Assembly: GCA_963837345.1 (NCBI GenBank)
Contig: CAWIMX010000001.1
Coordinates: 3,224,001 to 3,288,000 of the forward strand
Source: CAWIMX01 sp963837345
Lineage (GTDB): Bacteria > Acidobacteriota > Vicinamibacteria > Vicinamibacterales > CAVVIG01
Direction: 5' to 3'
DNA length: 64,000 nucleotides
The notes under the pieces are model-generated. The model saw nothing but the letters and a program-made list of their open reading frames with translations, did not search any database and was not told where the DNA came from. A program made the translations under genes and the position numbers. Below are positions 35,934 to 47,205 of the stretch, piece by piece. The number at the start of each line of letters is the position of its first letter. Position 1 is the first letter of the stretch.

Positions 35934-36283
35934 ACGAGCGATGCGCGCAGCGAAGACCGACAGTGCGCCGCATTCGGCCCCCTTTGTGACCCAGGTGCCG
36001 GAGTGCCCGGGGGCCCGTGTCTGAATCGCTGAATTCTCTAAGGATTCTGGAGCCGGCGCTCGGACTCGAACCGAGGACCTGCTGATTACGAATCGTGAAC
36101 GGCGCGCGGCGGTTCGGCGCGGTTCGCGGCCGACTGCGGCAAATCAAGGCGTGAGCGGCGATCGTCGCGCGTCGTCTGACGCAGGACACGGCGTCAGACA
36201 GTCGATCGCGGCCGTTTGCCCGGCAGAAAGATGCACGGTGCATCTTGGACCGGTCCGAGCCCGACGATCGCGGCGTGCCGGGC
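35934..36283. other. Gap containing the left attachment repeat
   Basis: Apart from the att repeat I see no gene here. GATGCACGGTGCATC (about 36229-36245 region) is a perfect short palindrome of unknown role. Confidence 0.4.
36047..36094 (+). repeat. Left attachment repeat (tRNA-Thr 3' fragment)
   Basis: 48 bases identical to 40883-40930, running from just outside the CCA end through the T arm and variable region into the anticodon loop on the complementary strand. Flanking bases differ on both sides. Confidence 0.9.
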
Positions 36284-37081
36284 TCACACGAGGTCGCTTT
36301 CGGCCGGCGCCGGACTTGGCACCGCTTCATCGTGCCGCTTGGGCACGTGTAGGATCTCCGGTTCTTCGGCCCGCCCGTGGTTCACGAAGCGCAAAGAAAG
36401 TTCTTGCTCAACGTTGTCCCCCTTGAGCGTTACGGCGACGCGATAGCGACCGGGCGGGAGCCGATAAGGGGCGTGCCGGCCGTCCGGTTGACCCGGGAGC
36501 TTCCCGAAGGAATGGGCGAAGCAGTCGTCGTCGGTTGCTGGGTGCTGTAACACAAGGAAGAACTTCGCCGGGTTGTCGTTCGCCGGGATATCAATTTGCT
36601 GGCGGACGTTCCTGAAGCCGGCGGCTTCCGGATCGATGGCATCAACCCATTGCGATCCAAGTGTGAATAACGACGACGCTTGCCCTTCGGGATAGAACGC
36701 GATGCGCACCGAGACGTTCTTCGCTAGCGATGATGGAGCGCGGGCGTCGGGCTCGTTGCAGATCCACACCTGCAATGCGTGAAAGGTGTATTTGCCATCG
36801 CTGAAAAGCCGAACCCACTTCTGCCCCCGACAGACGAAGCGCGGGTGGGCCGTCTCGATCAAGGTGAGCTTCCGATCGAGTTCGTCGCGTTCAATCTTCA
36901 GTCGGTGATAGGCGATCACGGCGGCGGCGTAGAGCGCGAGCCCGACGCCGTAAACGGGCGACGTGCGCCGTTCCGTGACAAGCAAGACGACCCCACCGAT
37001 CACGCCGCCGATAGCAGCGGAGATCAGCGAGAGCGACGCGAAGGAGAGGTGCCGGAACGATTCGGTAAGGTTGCCATTCAT
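36284..37081 (-). CDS. Membrane protein of unknown function, mobile-element cargo
   Basis: 265 residues. Two transmembrane helices (SLSLISAAIGGVIGGVVLL, VYGVGLALYAAAVIAY) are followed by a short coiled segment (RLKIERDELDRKLTLIE) and a beta-rich soluble domain (KYTFHALQVWICNEP, PPGRYRVAVTLKGDNVEQELSLRFVNHG). No family recognised; the soluble part resembles immunoglobulin-like folds in composition only. Confidence 0.6.
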   Translation of the reverse strand: MNGNLTESFRHLSFASLSLISAAIGGVIGGVVLLVTERRTSPVYGVGLALYAAAVIAYHRLKIERDELDRKLTLIETAHPRFVCRGQKWVRLFSDGKYTFHALQVWICNEPDARAPSSLAKNVSVRIAFYPEGQASSLFTLGSQWVDAIDPEAAGFRNVRQQIDIPANDNPAKFFLVLQHPATDDDCFAHSFGKLPGQPDGRHAPYRLPPGRYRVAVTLKGDNVEQELSLRFVNHGRAEEPEILHVPKRHDEAVPSPAPAESDLV

Positions 37082-37094
37082 CGGTGACGGTTTG

Positions 37095-37421
37095 CTACTC
37101 CGTGTGCCCTTCGGGTGTCAGAACGGTGCCACCGAATCCGGTCGGAATCTTAACCGATTCATCAACGATACCGACCAGAAGCACAGCATGCCACGGAATC
37201 ATCAGACGCCGCATCGTGACACGAGAGCCGTCGCCCTTCCTCTCAAGGACGCTCTTGAAATCCTTCAACCACAAACCTCGGTTGTCGGAGATGTCGTCGA
37301 GTGGGCCGACGATCAGATGTGCGTCACCGGTTGAGGTGCTTGTCTTACCCACGAGAAGAGCCATTGCGCCATCGAACCACGATTTTGACACCACGACAAA
37401 CGCGGTTTGCTTCTTAGGCAT
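37095..37421 (-). CDS. Small hypothetical protein, mobile-element cargo
   Basis: 108 residues, soluble. AFVVVSKSWFDGAMALLVGK and HLIVGPLDDISDNRGLWLKD give a mixed alpha/beta text; RLMIPWHAVLLVGIVDE follows. No homology recognised. It is 13 bp upstream of the membrane protein gene and likely in one transcript with it. Confidence 0.5.
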   Translation of the reverse strand: MPKKQTAFVVVSKSWFDGAMALLVGKTSTSTGDAHLIVGPLDDISDNRGLWLKDFKSVLERKGDGSRVTMRRLMIPWHAVLLVGIVDESVKIPTGFGGTVLTPEGHTE

Positions 37422-37453
37422 TTGTCTATCCTCATTCAGTCAGACACGGGTCG

Positions 37454-38176
37454 TTATCCTTGCGAGCCAATGCCAAGAGCGCGAATTGCTTCACGCAGCC
37501 GAGTGGCATAAATCAGGTGTCCACTGTCGGAGTGGGAATCGACTAGCGCGACGAGTCGATCCGTGTCTGCATGTGCAGAGGCATTCCACGTTCCGGACCC
37601 ACTCAAACCTTCTGGCTCCGGCTCGGGCTCTATCGGGCCGCGTGGACCGACGAGCCGGTGACGGTCAAATCGTAAGAGTAGACGATCGGCACCCGACACG
37701 TGACGTTCTGTGTAGATTTCCAGCGGTGCGGCGCGTAACCCATAGACGCTCCATGCGGCGATGAACACGGATGCTGACGCATTGTGGGTGTTGTCGTCAC
37801 CACGGTAGCCGACGATATAGTGGAGCCCCTCCGATGGCCGCTCGGAGAGATTCATGTCATCGACCGTGAGGAATCGAACATCCGAGAGGATGTGCTGCTG
37901 TTCATCGGTCAGTGGAATGAACCCGATGTCACAGCTATCCTCATCATTCGAGCGAAAGAAAGGCTGGTTCAGGCTAATCACTGTCTCGTGGCCGGTTGAG
38001 ATTTGGTGTGTGTGCGCGTAGTTGCGAAGAACGTGCGATGCAGTGAGTAGATATCGACGGCCCGCATGGGCGACAAACACGACGGTACCGATGACTTCTA
38101 CGTGACCGGAGGAGTCACGTGCAAACAACGGACTCGTGCTCGGCAAGCGTCCCTCGGCGCGTTCTCGAAAGGGCAA
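37454..38176 (-). CDS. Trypsin-like serine protease, mobile-element cargo
   Basis: 240 residues, no signal peptide, so cytosolic. Catalytic text of the trypsin-like fold: GTVVFVAHAGRRYLLTASHVLRN (His), SCDIGFIPLT (Asp) and GLSGSGTWN (Ser). Trypsin-like peptidases occur as effectors or regulators in several bacterial defence systems; together with the neighbouring small unknown genes that role is a hypothesis here. Confidence 0.7.
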   Translation of the reverse strand: MPFRERAEGRLPSTSPLFARDSSGHVEVIGTVVFVAHAGRRYLLTASHVLRNYAHTHQISTGHETVISLNQPFFRSNDEDSCDIGFIPLTDEQQHILSDVRFLTVDDMNLSERPSEGLHYIVGYRGDDNTHNASASVFIAAWSVYGLRAAPLEIYTERHVSGADRLLLRFDRHRLVGPRGPIEPEPEPEGLSGSGTWNASAHADTDRLVALVDSHSDSGHLIYATRLREAIRALGIGSQG

Positions 38177-38389
38177 GCGGGGCTTCTATACTGTCCAGTT
38201 CAGGAATGGGATTGACGACCACACCTTGAAGGTCGTGCAGCGTGAGGCAGTCAGGACAAAAAGTCCACGGGGCGTCATCCTCCAGTGGTTCATGACGGCA
38301 CGATCCGCGCGGACGACATACCGCATCCCGATGGTGAAGTCGAACGCCCGGCGCGGCAGCGTCTGCCGCTTCGAGGGCTTGACGAGCCG
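38177..38389. other. Short gap with a doubtful small ORF
   Basis: On the minus strand a frame gives WTFCPDCLTLHDLQGVVVNP, with one Cys pair, but no clean start. I do not call a gene. Confidence 0.25.
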
Positions 38390-39203
38390 TCAAGGTCGAA
38401 TCTGCCCTTCGGTGTAGCAATAGCCGTCCTGCTTCAGCGGCGCTTCGTCTCCGTAGCGGTCGCCTTCCTTCAAAAGCCATCCGTTCATCGGCGCAATGTC
38501 CGTCTCGACAAGCACCACAACGTCGGGTTGATCGTTGCGCTCTTTCAAGGCTTGTTGCACGGCGTCGCTGATGACAAACGCATTCGATAATTGGATGTCG
38601 TTTGATTCGAGCGCGAGCACCGACGTGCGTCCATCATCGGCACTCCATTGTTTCAGCTTCGGGCACTTGTCGTGGAGCGCGCGACGAATTCGTTCAAGGC
38701 GACGGGCTTCCGGATCGCCATCGATATCGGAGTAGAGGATCAGATTCGACTTGTCCTTGTGCCGCAAATACAACTGCAACTTGAAGGGGAGCGCGTCGGA
38801 TTGCAGCGTCACGACTTCATCAACGGCCACGCGCGGCGCAGTTTCAAGCACGAGTCGCGCGACTTCGAGCCGAGCGGCGCTCACGTCGAAGCGGGCCGAC
38901 GCGAGATCGACTTCACGGACGGACAAGCCAAAGTAGCCGGGCAGACGATCGGCAAGGGCACTCTTCACGGGCACAAGCAGGCGGACGATCCGTGCTTGGT
39001 TCGCGATCTCGTCCCTCGAAGGCTTCGACGCGCGTGTGCTCGATGGCGTAGCGGCGAGTCGGCGACTCCCACAGTTCTTCAACCACGGGAAGGTTACGCT
39101 CGTCACGCTCCGGGCGCGCGGTGATGTCGATCTTCTCGTTCGTTCGTGCACTGATGATGTCGCGCACGAAGGCGCACACGGCGTCTTGGGTGTCAGTGCT
39201 CAT
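38390..39203 (-). pseudogene. Unknown cargo protein, possibly nuclease-fold, frameshifted
   Basis: The N-terminal frame from ATG 39203 (STDTQDAVCAFVRDIISART, ERNLPVVEELWESPTRRYAIEHTRVEAFEG) continues in another frame from about 39014 (DEIANQARIVRLLVPVKSAL) to 38390. A surplus base in a GGG run explains it. The pattern Glu-Glu-x-Trp then YAIEHTRVE recalls uncharacterised proteins with a PD-(D/E)XK-like core, but that is a low-confidence guess. Repaired length about 270 residues. Confidence 0.5.
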
Positions 39204-39216
39204 GGTCGGCCTTCTC

Positions 39217-39510
39217 TTACCCACGAATCTTCACGCCCGGCGCGCGCCCGAGGAACCCGAGACGCCCGTCAGACACGGCGACGGCGCGATTACCCGACGT
39301 GCTCGACACCGACAACCCCGGCGGGTTCAGGTTCCACTCGACGACATGCTCGTTCGGCACATGCTCGTGTCGGCCTTCGTGAACGGGGCAGAGCCCGACG
39401 CTGACGCCGACGATCGCGAGCCCGGCGACGGCTTGGAAGCCGGTGAACGGCGGCGCACCGAGCGGCACGTGATCGGGGAATTCGTCGGAATCGGGAAAAA
39501 ATGTGCCCAT
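39217..39510 (-). CDS. Small hypothetical protein with one hydrophobic segment
   Basis: 97 residues. FTGFQAVAGLAIVGVSVGLC is a possible membrane helix; the rest is unremarkable. It is 13 bp upstream of the broken gene at 39203 and would be first in the leftward transcript of the element. Confidence 0.4.
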   Translation of the reverse strand: MGTFFPDSDEFPDHVPLGAPPFTGFQAVAGLAIVGVSVGLCPVHEGRHEHVPNEHVVEWNLNPPGLSVSSTSGNRAVAVSDGRLGFLGRAPGVKIRG

Positions 39511-39609
39511 TCGCCGATCCTACACCTAGATGTTGTGTCCGGCGACGAGCGGACCACTAGGGGCTTCGCCATACGGCTTTCGCCTGCGGAATCGCGTTGA
39601 CACGAGTGT

Positions 39610-40334
39610 GAGCGTTCGATGCGACCGTCTCACCGTTCATCCGGACGCGGCAGGGCAAGAATCCGCTCAAGCACGACGAGCACCCGCGCGATCGGCGGCT
39701 CCGCGAGGGCGAGGAAGCCGGACTACTCGAACACGCCGGGACGCACTTGCACGATGTCATCGTGGCGGCGCTCGAATCCGGCATGCGGAAGGGTGAGATC
39801 TTGTCGATGCAGTGGAAGCAGGTGCGCTTCCTGCAAAACGATGTTTATCTACCCGGCGGGAAGACGAAATCGAAGCGCGATCCGGAAGATCCCGATCGCG
39901 CCGACGCTGCGCGAGATCTTCGACGCGGCGGCAGACGGGCACCGTCGAAACACCGGACGGCACCGAGTCGTTCACATTGCAAGCCCGAGCACTACGTGTT
40001 CGGGAATGCGGCGGGCGGGCAGGTGAAGGACATCAAGCGGGCGTGGGAAGTCTGCGTGCTCAAGGCGCACGGCGTCACGCCGGAGTGGATCGGGCGCGGG
40101 GGCCGACTCTCGGCCGACTGCCGGGCGAAGCTCGCCGAGATCGACCTGCACGTGCACCATCTGCGGCACGAAGCCGGCTCGCGCAAGCTCGAAGCCGGAT
40201 GGCCGCTCCATGCCGTGTCCGTGTGGCTCGGACACGCTGACGTGACGACGACGGCGCGCTACCTCAACGTGAAGGACGACTACTTGCAGGAACTCACCGA
40301 GCGGAAGCCGTTGACGCTCGTTAACAAGAACTAG
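39610..40334 (+). pseudogene. Tyrosine integrase remnant of the tRNA-Thr element
   Basis: Only the catalytic domain remains, and it needs two frame changes. Frame 1: GKNPLKHDEHPRDRRLREGE, VAALESGMRKGEILSMQW (Arg), LPGGKTKSKR (Lys). Frame 2 (about 39880-39985): RKIPIAPTLREIFDAAADGHR. Frame 1 again: EHYVFGNAAGGQVKDIKRAW, LHVHHLRHEAGSRKLEAGW (HxxR), WLGHADVTTTARYLNV (His, Tyr). The core-binding domain is absent. It points toward and lies about 550 bp from the intact tRNA, and is not closely related to the two array integrases. Confidence 0.8.
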
Positions 40335-40545
40335 GGCAGGTGTTTTCGTTCCTTGTCGGCGGGATCTGGTGCGAGTCGAGAACCACTGCGCGATCTTGGT
40401 TGTCATGTCCGTGTGGCCCCGGCCCCGAGCACGTGAACCGATAGGCCAGCGGGTATGACGGTTGCGGACGACCGGCCATCGGGGAACCGCTCGCAACTGG
40501 CTCGCCGTGCACTTCACGACCGCAGTGCTTGCACCGCTCCGTCAT
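40321..40545 (-). CDS. Small Cys/His-rich hypothetical protein
   Basis: 74 residues from ATG 40545, in ATGA overlap with the upstream small membrane protein. Starts TERCKHCGREVHGEP (CxxC) with a later TCSGPGPHGH, a possible zinc-binding peptide. Ends inside the integrase remnant's 3' end (14-base convergent overlap). Confidence 0.45.
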   Translation of the reverse strand: MTERCKHCGREVHGEPVASGSPMAGRPQPSYPLAYRFTCSGPGPHGHDNQDRAVVLDSHQIPPTRNENTCPSSC

Positions 40546-40766
40546 GTGGCACTCTCTTCGGCGGGCGCAGGCCATTTCTTCGGTCGGATGCCGCGATAGA
40601 TCGCCCATACCGCGAGCGCGTAGATCGCCAGCTTCGCCAGATCGAATCCGACAGCTTGTCCGTTCGTAGGAGCGTAGAAGCCGAGAAACGTGCCTCCGTT
40701 TGCATTGGCATATAGGAGCAACGCGCCGACGACGATGCCGGCCACACGGTTGAGCCATCCACGCAT
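40542..40766 (-). CDS. Small two-helix membrane protein
   Basis: 74 residues from ATG 40766. Two hydrophobic segments: VAGIVVGALLLYANA and GFDLAKLAIYALAVWAIYRG. First of a two-gene operon between the integrase remnant and tRNA-Thr. Function unknown. Confidence 0.5.
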   Translation of the reverse strand: MRGWLNRVAGIVVGALLLYANANGGTFLGFYAPTNGQAVGFDLAKLAIYALAVWAIYRGIRPKKWPAPAEESAT

Positions 40767-40882
40767 GACGCGCGCGATGGTAACACGCGTTCTGCGACAG
40801 AAACATGCGCACGCAATTTGCACGCGGGTCGATTGATGACCTGCTGTTGCCGTGCATCTTTTTAGGTAAGTTGTTGAGAAGA

Positions 40883-40930
40883 CTGGAGCCGGCGCTCGGA
40901 CTCGAACCGAGGACCTGCTGATTACGAATC
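40883..40930 (+). repeat. Right attachment repeat within tRNA-Thr
   Basis: Identical to 36047-36094. It covers the tRNA 3' end including the encoded CCA and the 3' side of the anticodon stem-loop. Confidence 0.9.
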
Positions 40931-40959
40931 AGCTGCTCTACCAACTGAGCTACGCCGGC
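40884..40959 (-). tRNA. tRNA-Thr (anticodon CGT)
   Basis: On the minus strand the cloverleaf folds completely: acceptor GCCGGCG/CGCCGGC, D arm GCTC/GAGC, anticodon stem GCTGA/TCAGC with loop TTCGTAA, and T arm CTCGG/CCGAG with loop TTCGAGT. Discriminator T and CCA are encoded. It is the integration target of the adjacent element, which restores the 3' end. Confidence 0.95.
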
Positions 40960-41059
40960 CTGGCTGGAGCGCGAGCCGGTGGCACGCGCCGAACCGCCAT
41001 TCTAGCACGCGGCCTCGCCGCTCCCCGCCGATCGGAGCCGGCCGCTTTCGTTCCCCGCA

Positions 41060-41440
41060 TCACCGACTGTCCGCGAACGCCATCGTCGAAATCAGGGCGT
41101 TCTCCGCCTGCCGCGAATCGAGCCGGGTCTGCTGCACCACGATCGGCGCGTCCGATTCGATGACGCTCGCGTACGACGTGCCGGCCGGAATCGGCTCCGG
41201 GTCCGTCAGCGCGTTGAACCGCAGATGCGTGGTCCGCGACGCGGGCACCGTCAGGCGATATGGCCCGGTTGGGGCGCGATCGGCGAAGAAGATCGTAATC
41301 GCGACGTGCGCGTCCGCGTCGCTCGCGTTCAGAATGCAGCACGCCTCATGGCTCACCATTTCCGGCGCGGGCCCATGGCTCCACGCCGGAATGTACCCGT
41401 CTGCGATCGCCCAGCGTCGTCGTCCGATGGCTTCCTGCAT
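41060..41440 (-). CDS. Sensory rhodopsin transducer (ASRT) family protein
   Basis: 126 residues from ATG 41440, with GGAGAGGAG upstream. The family text is strong: GRRRWAIADGYIPAWS, EMVSHEACCILNAS, ITIFFADRAPTGPYRLTVPASRTTHLRFN and VVQQTRLDSRQAENALISTMAF. These small beta-sandwich proteins were named from the Anabaena rhodopsin transducer but are widespread in bacteria without rhodopsin; a sugar-binding or regulatory role has been proposed. No rhodopsin gene is in this window. Confidence 0.85.
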   Translation of the reverse strand: MQEAIGRRRWAIADGYIPAWSHGPAPEMVSHEACCILNASDADAHVAITIFFADRAPTGPYRLTVPASRTTHLRFNALTDPEPIPAGTSYASVIESDAPIVVQQTRLDSRQAENALISTMAFADSR

Positions 41441-41542
41441 GCGCGTCTCCTCTCCGCCGCACCGCGGCCGCGTTCGTGCGCCCTTCTCATCCGCGCCACG
41501 AAGGGCGACCAGCAAGACCAGGGCCGGATGCGAGCCGCCACG

Positions 41543-42460
41543 CTAGAGCTTGGCGGCGGCTCGCATTACGGACGCCGAAAGCCGCTGCCGGCTCGTCCAG
41601 TACCCGGCCCAGGGATCCCGCCCGTGCGCAAGGCGACGCGGAACGGTGACCACGTCGAACGAGGCCGGGTCGAGGCGCGGTCCGAGCGCGCTCCAATCGA
41701 CCGGCATCGAGACGGGTCCACCAGGACGGGCGCGGCTCGAGTACGCCGCAATCGACGTATTCGTCCGGTTGTTGCGCAGGTAGTCGATGAGAATCTTCGA
41801 TTCGCGTCCACGCTTGGCGAATTTCGTGGTGCACCGGCGCGTATCCTGCCGGACCAGCGCGTCGGCGACCGCGCGGGAGAAGGCCAGGCAGTCGGACCAA
41901 TCGCGAGCCGGGAGGATCGGAGCCACGACGTGGAGGCCGCGACCGCCGGTCGTCTTCACCCAGCAGTCGAGCCCCAGCGTCCGCGCGAGCGCGCGCACGT
42001 TCCTGGCCACCCCGACGACGTCGGTCCAGCCGACCTCGGGTCCGGGATCGAGGTCCCACACGATTCGGTTCGGGCGTTCGATGTCGTCGGCCGCGGCGTT
42101 CCAGGTGTGGAATTCGATGATCCCGATCTGGACGAGCGACACGAGGGCCGCCACATCGTCGGCTACGAGATATTCGCCCACCTTGGTCTGCTCGCGAATC
42201 TTCACGCGTCTGACGACGCGAGGCCCCCAGGCTCTCGTGTGCCGCATGTAGAGGCAGCCCTCGCCCACGCCCTCCGGACAGCGCACGAGCGTGAGAGGCC
42301 GCCCCTCGACATGCGGCACGATCCAGTCGGCGATCGCCGCGTAGTAACGGGCGAGCTCCGCCTTCGTGACGCCGAGTTCCGGAAACACGACCCGGTCCGG
42401 ATGCGAGATGCGGACGCCCGCGACGAGCGCGTGGGCCACGCGGTCGGACGGTGCAGACAT
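41543..42460 (-). CDS. LigD-type primase/polymerase domain protein
   Basis: 305 residues from ATG 42460. Stand-alone archaeo-eukaryotic primase (PolDom): ISHPDRVVFPELGVTKAELARYYAAIADWI, LTLVRCPEGVGEGCLYMRH, RIVWDLDPGPEVGW (catalytic DxD) and CWVKTTGGRGLHVVAPI. In bacterial non-homologous end joining this domain fills gaps, usually fused to ligase LigD; here ligase and nuclease domains are absent. Ku is encoded 14 kb away (56598-57431). Confidence 0.85.
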   Translation of the reverse strand: MSAPSDRVAHALVAGVRISHPDRVVFPELGVTKAELARYYAAIADWIVPHVEGRPLTLVRCPEGVGEGCLYMRHTRAWGPRVVRRVKIREQTKVGEYLVADDVAALVSLVQIGIIEFHTWNAAADDIERPNRIVWDLDPGPEVGWTDVVGVARNVRALARTLGLDCWVKTTGGRGLHVVAPILPARDWSDCLAFSRAVADALVRQDTRRCTTKFAKRGRESKILIDYLRNNRTNTSIAAYSSRARPGGPVSMPVDWSALGPRLDPASFDVVTVPRRLAHGRDPWAGYWTSRQRLSASVMRAAAKL

Positions 42461-42541
42461 GGATCGATCGAATGCGGGTCGGCGCAGCGTGTCAACCCAC
42501 CATGATGCACGACTCTTGCATAACGATCGGCGGAGGTGTGT

Positions 42542-42871
42542 ATGAACTCCCAGCAAGTGCTCTCCGGCGCCCAGGATGTGCTCACGGCCCGCCGGGTTTT
42601 CGGCGACCTCATCGAGAAGGACGGGTCCACGATTCTTCCGGTGGCGGTCATCGGCGGCGGGGGAGGCGGCGGGGGCCGGACGGATCAGGAAGGCGCGGGA
42701 TTCGGGATCAAGGCGCGGCCGGCTGGCGTGTTCGTCATCCGGGACGGCGACGCCCGGTGGCGGCCGGCGCTCGATCTCAACCGCGTCATCATCGGCGGGC
42801 AGATTGTCGCCTTCGCGGCGATCGTCACCTTCGGCAAGGTGCTGCGAAAATGGATCGCGCAGAGGGACTAG
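42542..42871 (+). CDS. GerW/YtfJ family protein
   Basis: 109 residues from ATG 42542 (GGAGG upstream). Pattern: AQDVLTARRVFGDLIEKDGSTILPVAVI, a GGGGGGGG loop, GFGIKARPAGVFVIRDGDARW and a C-terminal hydrophobic segment IVAFAAIVTF. Bacillus YtfJ/GerW functions in spore germination, but the family is common in non-sporulating bacteria, where the role is unknown. Confidence 0.75.
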   Translation: MNSQQVLSGAQDVLTARRVFGDLIEKDGSTILPVAVIGGGGGGGGRTDQEGAGFGIKARPAGVFVIRDGDARWRPALDLNRVIIGGQIVAFAAIVTFGKVLRKWIAQRD

Positions 42872-42901
42872 GGAGAACGTGGAAACCGAGGAGCTGGGGA
42901 A

Positions 42902-43300
42902 CTAGGGCGCGGGAGGTCCCGCGTATTGCTCGTCCGTGACGGCTTCGAGCCACTCGGTGGTGGCGTGCACGTTGACGGCGAGATGAGTGCCGGCGGTCCC
43001 AGGAGCGGCCCCGTGCCAGTGCTTCTCGCCGGGCGGGATCATGACCGCATCGCCGGTCGTGGCCTCGGCGGCGGGCTCGCCCCAGACCTGCACGCGGATC
43101 CGGCCGTCGAGCACGAACAGCCACTGCGGTCCGGTATGGACATGCCAATTGGTGCGCCCGCCGTCGGCAAATTCCACACGGTAGACGCCGACCGGCACGC
43201 CCTCGGCGGCCTCAGCCAGGCGACCGGTGGTGGCGCGGCCCACGAACGTGCGCGCGTCGGCGGCTTTCGCCGGCGCGTCGATTCCTTTGAAGATCCTCAT
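42902..43300 (-). CDS. Small cupin-domain protein
   Basis: 132 residues from ATG 43300. Cupin motif 1: TNWHVHTGPQWLFVLDGRIRV; motif 2: GDAVMIPPGEKHWHGA. His in WHVH and KHWH and the Glu in PPGEKH fit a metal site, though Gln replaces the usual Glu in motif 1. Such single cupins include decarboxylase-like and sugar-binding proteins; substrate unknown. Confidence 0.75.
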   Translation of the reverse strand: MRIFKGIDAPAKAADARTFVGRATTGRLAEAAEGVPVGVYRVEFADGGRTNWHVHTGPQWLFVLDGRIRVQVWGEPAAEATTGDAVMIPPGEKHWHGAAPGTAGTHLAVNVHATTEWLEAVTDEQYAGPPAP

Positions 43301-43321
43301 GCCGAGGTCCATAATACGTCC

Positions 43322-43729
43322 ATGCGTACCCGAGTGCGGTTTCTCACCGTTGTGCTGGCGATCGCGATGGCGGGCGTCCTCGCGTCGGCGCAGAACAACT
43401 GGACCATCCCGTCCGGCGGGGCGAACGAAAAGAACCCCAACCCCGCGACCCCCGACATGGTCACCCAGGGCCAGGCGCTCTTCGGCGACAACTGCGCCCG
43501 CTGCCACGGCAAGACCGGCGTGGGCGACGGCCCCGACGGCGATCCGCAGGCGCTGCCCGCGGACTTGACCGATCCGTTCCGGGCGCCGCTCAATCCGGAC
43601 GGCACGTTGTTCTACAAGATCTCGAACGGAAAAGGCGCCGAGATGCCGGCGTTCAAAGACAAGCTGACGAAAGATCAGATCTGGTCGGTCGTCGAGTACA
43701 TCAAGACCCTGAGAAAGCCCGAGCAATAG
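43322..43729 (+). CDS. Secreted cytochrome c (class I)
   Basis: 135 residues with a signal peptide ending near ASAQ. TQGQALFGDNCARCHGKTGVGDGP holds the CxxCH, and MPAFKDKLTKDQIWSVVEYIKTL supplies the distal Met and C-terminal helix of class I cytochromes. Probably a periplasmic electron carrier. Divergent from the cupin gene and 4 bp before the MarR gene. Confidence 0.85.
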   Translation: MRTRVRFLTVVLAIAMAGVLASAQNNWTIPSGGANEKNPNPATPDMVTQGQALFGDNCARCHGKTGVGDGPDGDPQALPADLTDPFRAPLNPDGTLFYKISNGKGAEMPAFKDKLTKDQIWSVVEYIKTLRKPEQ

Positions 43730-43733
43730 CGGG

Positions 43734-44168
43734 ATGGGAGTCCGCTGTTGCGCCGGCCTGTCGGCGTTGCTCCGCGCAGCCGGCGCGGCCGAGAGCCATC
43801 TCGAGTCGCGCCTGGGAGCGGCGGGCCTGTCGCTCGCCAAGCTGGCGGCCCTGCACCAGCTCGCCACCGTCGATCGGCCGTTGCCGCTCGGCCAGCTCGC
43901 CGAGCGGCTCGCCTGCGTGAAATCGAACGTGACCCAGCTGATCGATCGCCTCGAAGCCGACGGCTGGGTGAGCCGCGCGCCCGATCCCGGAGATCGGCGC
44001 TCGCGCCTGGCGTGCATCACGGCTGCGGGACGCGACGCGTACGCCCGCGGCAGCGCGATCCAGCGCGACGCCGAACGTGAAGTGCTCGCGGCGCTCTCCC
44101 CCGAAGAAGCCGCCTCGCTCAACCGCATTGCCGACAAGCTGAGCGACCGCTCGACGCTCCACGCCTGA
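43734..44168 (+). CDS. MarR family transcriptional regulator
   Basis: 144 residues. Winged-helix blocks: SLAKLAALHQLA, LPLGQLAERLACVKSNVTQLIDRLEADGWVSR and DPGDRRSRLACITAAGRDAY (DxRxxxxxLT-type wing). It probably controls its own operon with the cytochrome, but the ligand is unknown. Confidence 0.85.
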   Translation: MGVRCCAGLSALLRAAGAAESHLESRLGAAGLSLAKLAALHQLATVDRPLPLGQLAERLACVKSNVTQLIDRLEADGWVSRAPDPGDRRSRLACITAAGRDAYARGSAIQRDAEREVLAALSPEEAASLNRIADKLSDRSTLHA

Positions 44169-44256
44169 CGAGCGGTTTGCCTCGCCGCTTCCAGCTGATC
44201 TAGAGTTAAGAGTTTAAGCAACTCGAGTTTTTCCACCCGTCTGGTTGTACCCGAGC

Positions 44257-47201
<2,945 letters not shown>

Positions 47202-47205
<4 letters not shown>

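Larger units (their letters stand above)
36047..40930. mobile_element. Small integrative element in tRNA-Thr
   Basis: A 48-bp perfect direct repeat (36047-36094 and 40883-40930) bounds a 4.9-kb region. The right copy is the 3' part of the intact tRNA-Thr gene and an integrase remnant adjoins it, the classic layout for tRNA integration. Cargo, all read leftward: membrane protein, two small unknowns, trypsin-like protease, broken possible nuclease. The integrase and one cargo gene are frameshifted, so it is probably immobile. Confidence 0.8.

Noticed and set aside
36229..36245. GATGCACGGTGCATC palindrome as a replication origin or operator
   Set aside because: Single occurrence in a gene-free gap with no supporting repeats.
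38115..38480. Possible minus-strand zinc-finger gene
   Set aside because: Only one Cys pair, no convincing start, overlap with the neighbouring gene's 3' end.
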